Assembly (NCBI GenBank): GCA_019748195.1
Contig: JAIEPW010000056.1
Coordinates: 1 to 64,000 of the forward strand
Origin: Bryobacteraceae bacterium
GTDB taxonomy: Bacteria; Acidobacteriota; Terriglobia; Bryobacterales; Bryobacteraceae
Reading direction: 5' to 3'
DNA: 64,000 nucleotides
A program made the position numbers and the translations under genes. The notes below the pieces were generated by a model, which saw only the letters and a list, made by a program, of their open reading frames with translations, had not been told where the DNA came from and did not search any database. This document shows positions 63,657 to 64,000 of the stretch, piece after piece. The first letter of the stretch is position 1. Each line of letters starts with the position of its first letter.

Positions 63657-64000
63657 ATGGATCTCAATCTCACCCCCCAAGAACAACAGTTTCGAGACGA
63701 GGTGCGCGCGTGGTTTACGGCCAACGTGCCGAAGGACTGGCCCCAGATGCGCACGAATCCCAATGTCCAGGAGCGCTTCCGTTATCTGCGCGAGTGGCAG
63801 AAAAAGGCGTTCGCGGGCAAATGGGTGGGAATCCACTGGCCCAAGGAGTATGGCGGGCGGGGGGCGAGCACGATGGAGCAGGTCATTTTCATCGAGGAGA
63901 TGGCCCGCGCCGAGGCGCCGCCTTTCGCCAATACGCTGGGCCTGGGGCTGATCGGACCCACGATCATTGCGTTCGGCAACGATGCGCAGAAATCGCGGTA
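63657..64000 (+). CDS. Acyl-CoA dehydrogenase, N-terminal part (truncated by window edge)
   Basis: The ATG at 63657 is supported by the family's usual opening (MDLNLTPQEQQFRDEVRAW), then the helical part WVGIHWPKEYGGRGASTMEQ and EEMARAEAPPFANTLG, IGPTIIAFGND. This is the N-terminal domain of an acyl-CoA dehydrogenase, a flavoenzyme of fatty acid or related acyl-CoA oxidation. The middle and C-terminal domains are beyond the window. The specificity cannot be told. Confidence 0.92.
   Translation, partial: MDLNLTPQEQQFRDEVRAWFTANVPKDWPQMRTNPNVQERFRYLREWQKKAFAGKWVGIHWPKEYGGRGASTMEQVIFIEEMARAEAPPFANTLGLGLIGPTIIAFGNDAQKSR

Overview
The window reads as a chromosomal segment of a GC-rich, soil-type Acidobacteriota member close to Bryobacterales / Candidatus Solibacter. 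Three signs support this: secreted proteins ending in the Solibacter-type C-terminal domain (TIGR03437), a PadR regulator overlapping an ADOP-type orphan permease (acidobacterial duplicated orphan permease), and a tricorn-like protease among ordinary housekeeping genes. Coding density is very high and many genes overlap by 1-14 bases, so most of the window is a set of tight operons. Coordinates come from reading the sequence only; no database search was run.

Layout. 1-3366: a truncated tricorn-like protease and an MFS exporter, both leftward. 3381-5510: a secreted two-module surface protein, divergent from nadA. 5570-9965: nadA, two secreted or periplasmic hydrolases, a small membrane protein, and an ECF sigma factor with a tiny membrane partner. 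9967-14082: an RlmD-like methyltransferase, trpS and an ABC-F ATPase. 14136-18943: a leftward housekeeping operon yicC-gmk-rpoZ-coaBC-udg-tmk-Dabb. 18953-22434: a cupin gene divergent from padR-ADOP, with a perfect 19-base palindrome between them. 22451-29744: metabolic and accessory genes (glycosyltransferase, MFS, Gfo/Idh/MocA oxidoreductase, a phosphonate pair phnX plus an FAD oxidoreductase, a DJ-1/PfpI protein and an epoxide hydrolase).

The secretion region spans 29873-54890. A three-gene type I secretion set (ABC, HlyD, TolC) is followed by an ECF sigma/anti-sigma pair whose reading frames run by overlaps into a nearly complete type II secretion operon (gspE, F, two G, H, I, J, K, a PilM-PilN-like gspL, M, C-like, D). 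Directly downstream are two large secreted proteins, each in its own transcription unit with a clear terminator. A simple inference is that the type II system exports such proteins and that the sigma/anti-sigma pair governs it.

54946-64000 holds three lineage-type unknown proteins, a histidine kinase whose N-terminus carries every key residue of the plant ethylene-receptor binding domain, a tRNA-Gln(CUG), a PAS histidine kinase, a C-terminal remnant of an rtcB RNA ligase gene, an S41-type peptidase fused to a TIGR03437 domain, and the start of an acyl-CoA dehydrogenase. The most unusual items are the ethylene-receptor-like kinase, the sigma-linked type II operon with its downstream surface proteins, and the type I ABC protein that lacks two ATPase motif residues.
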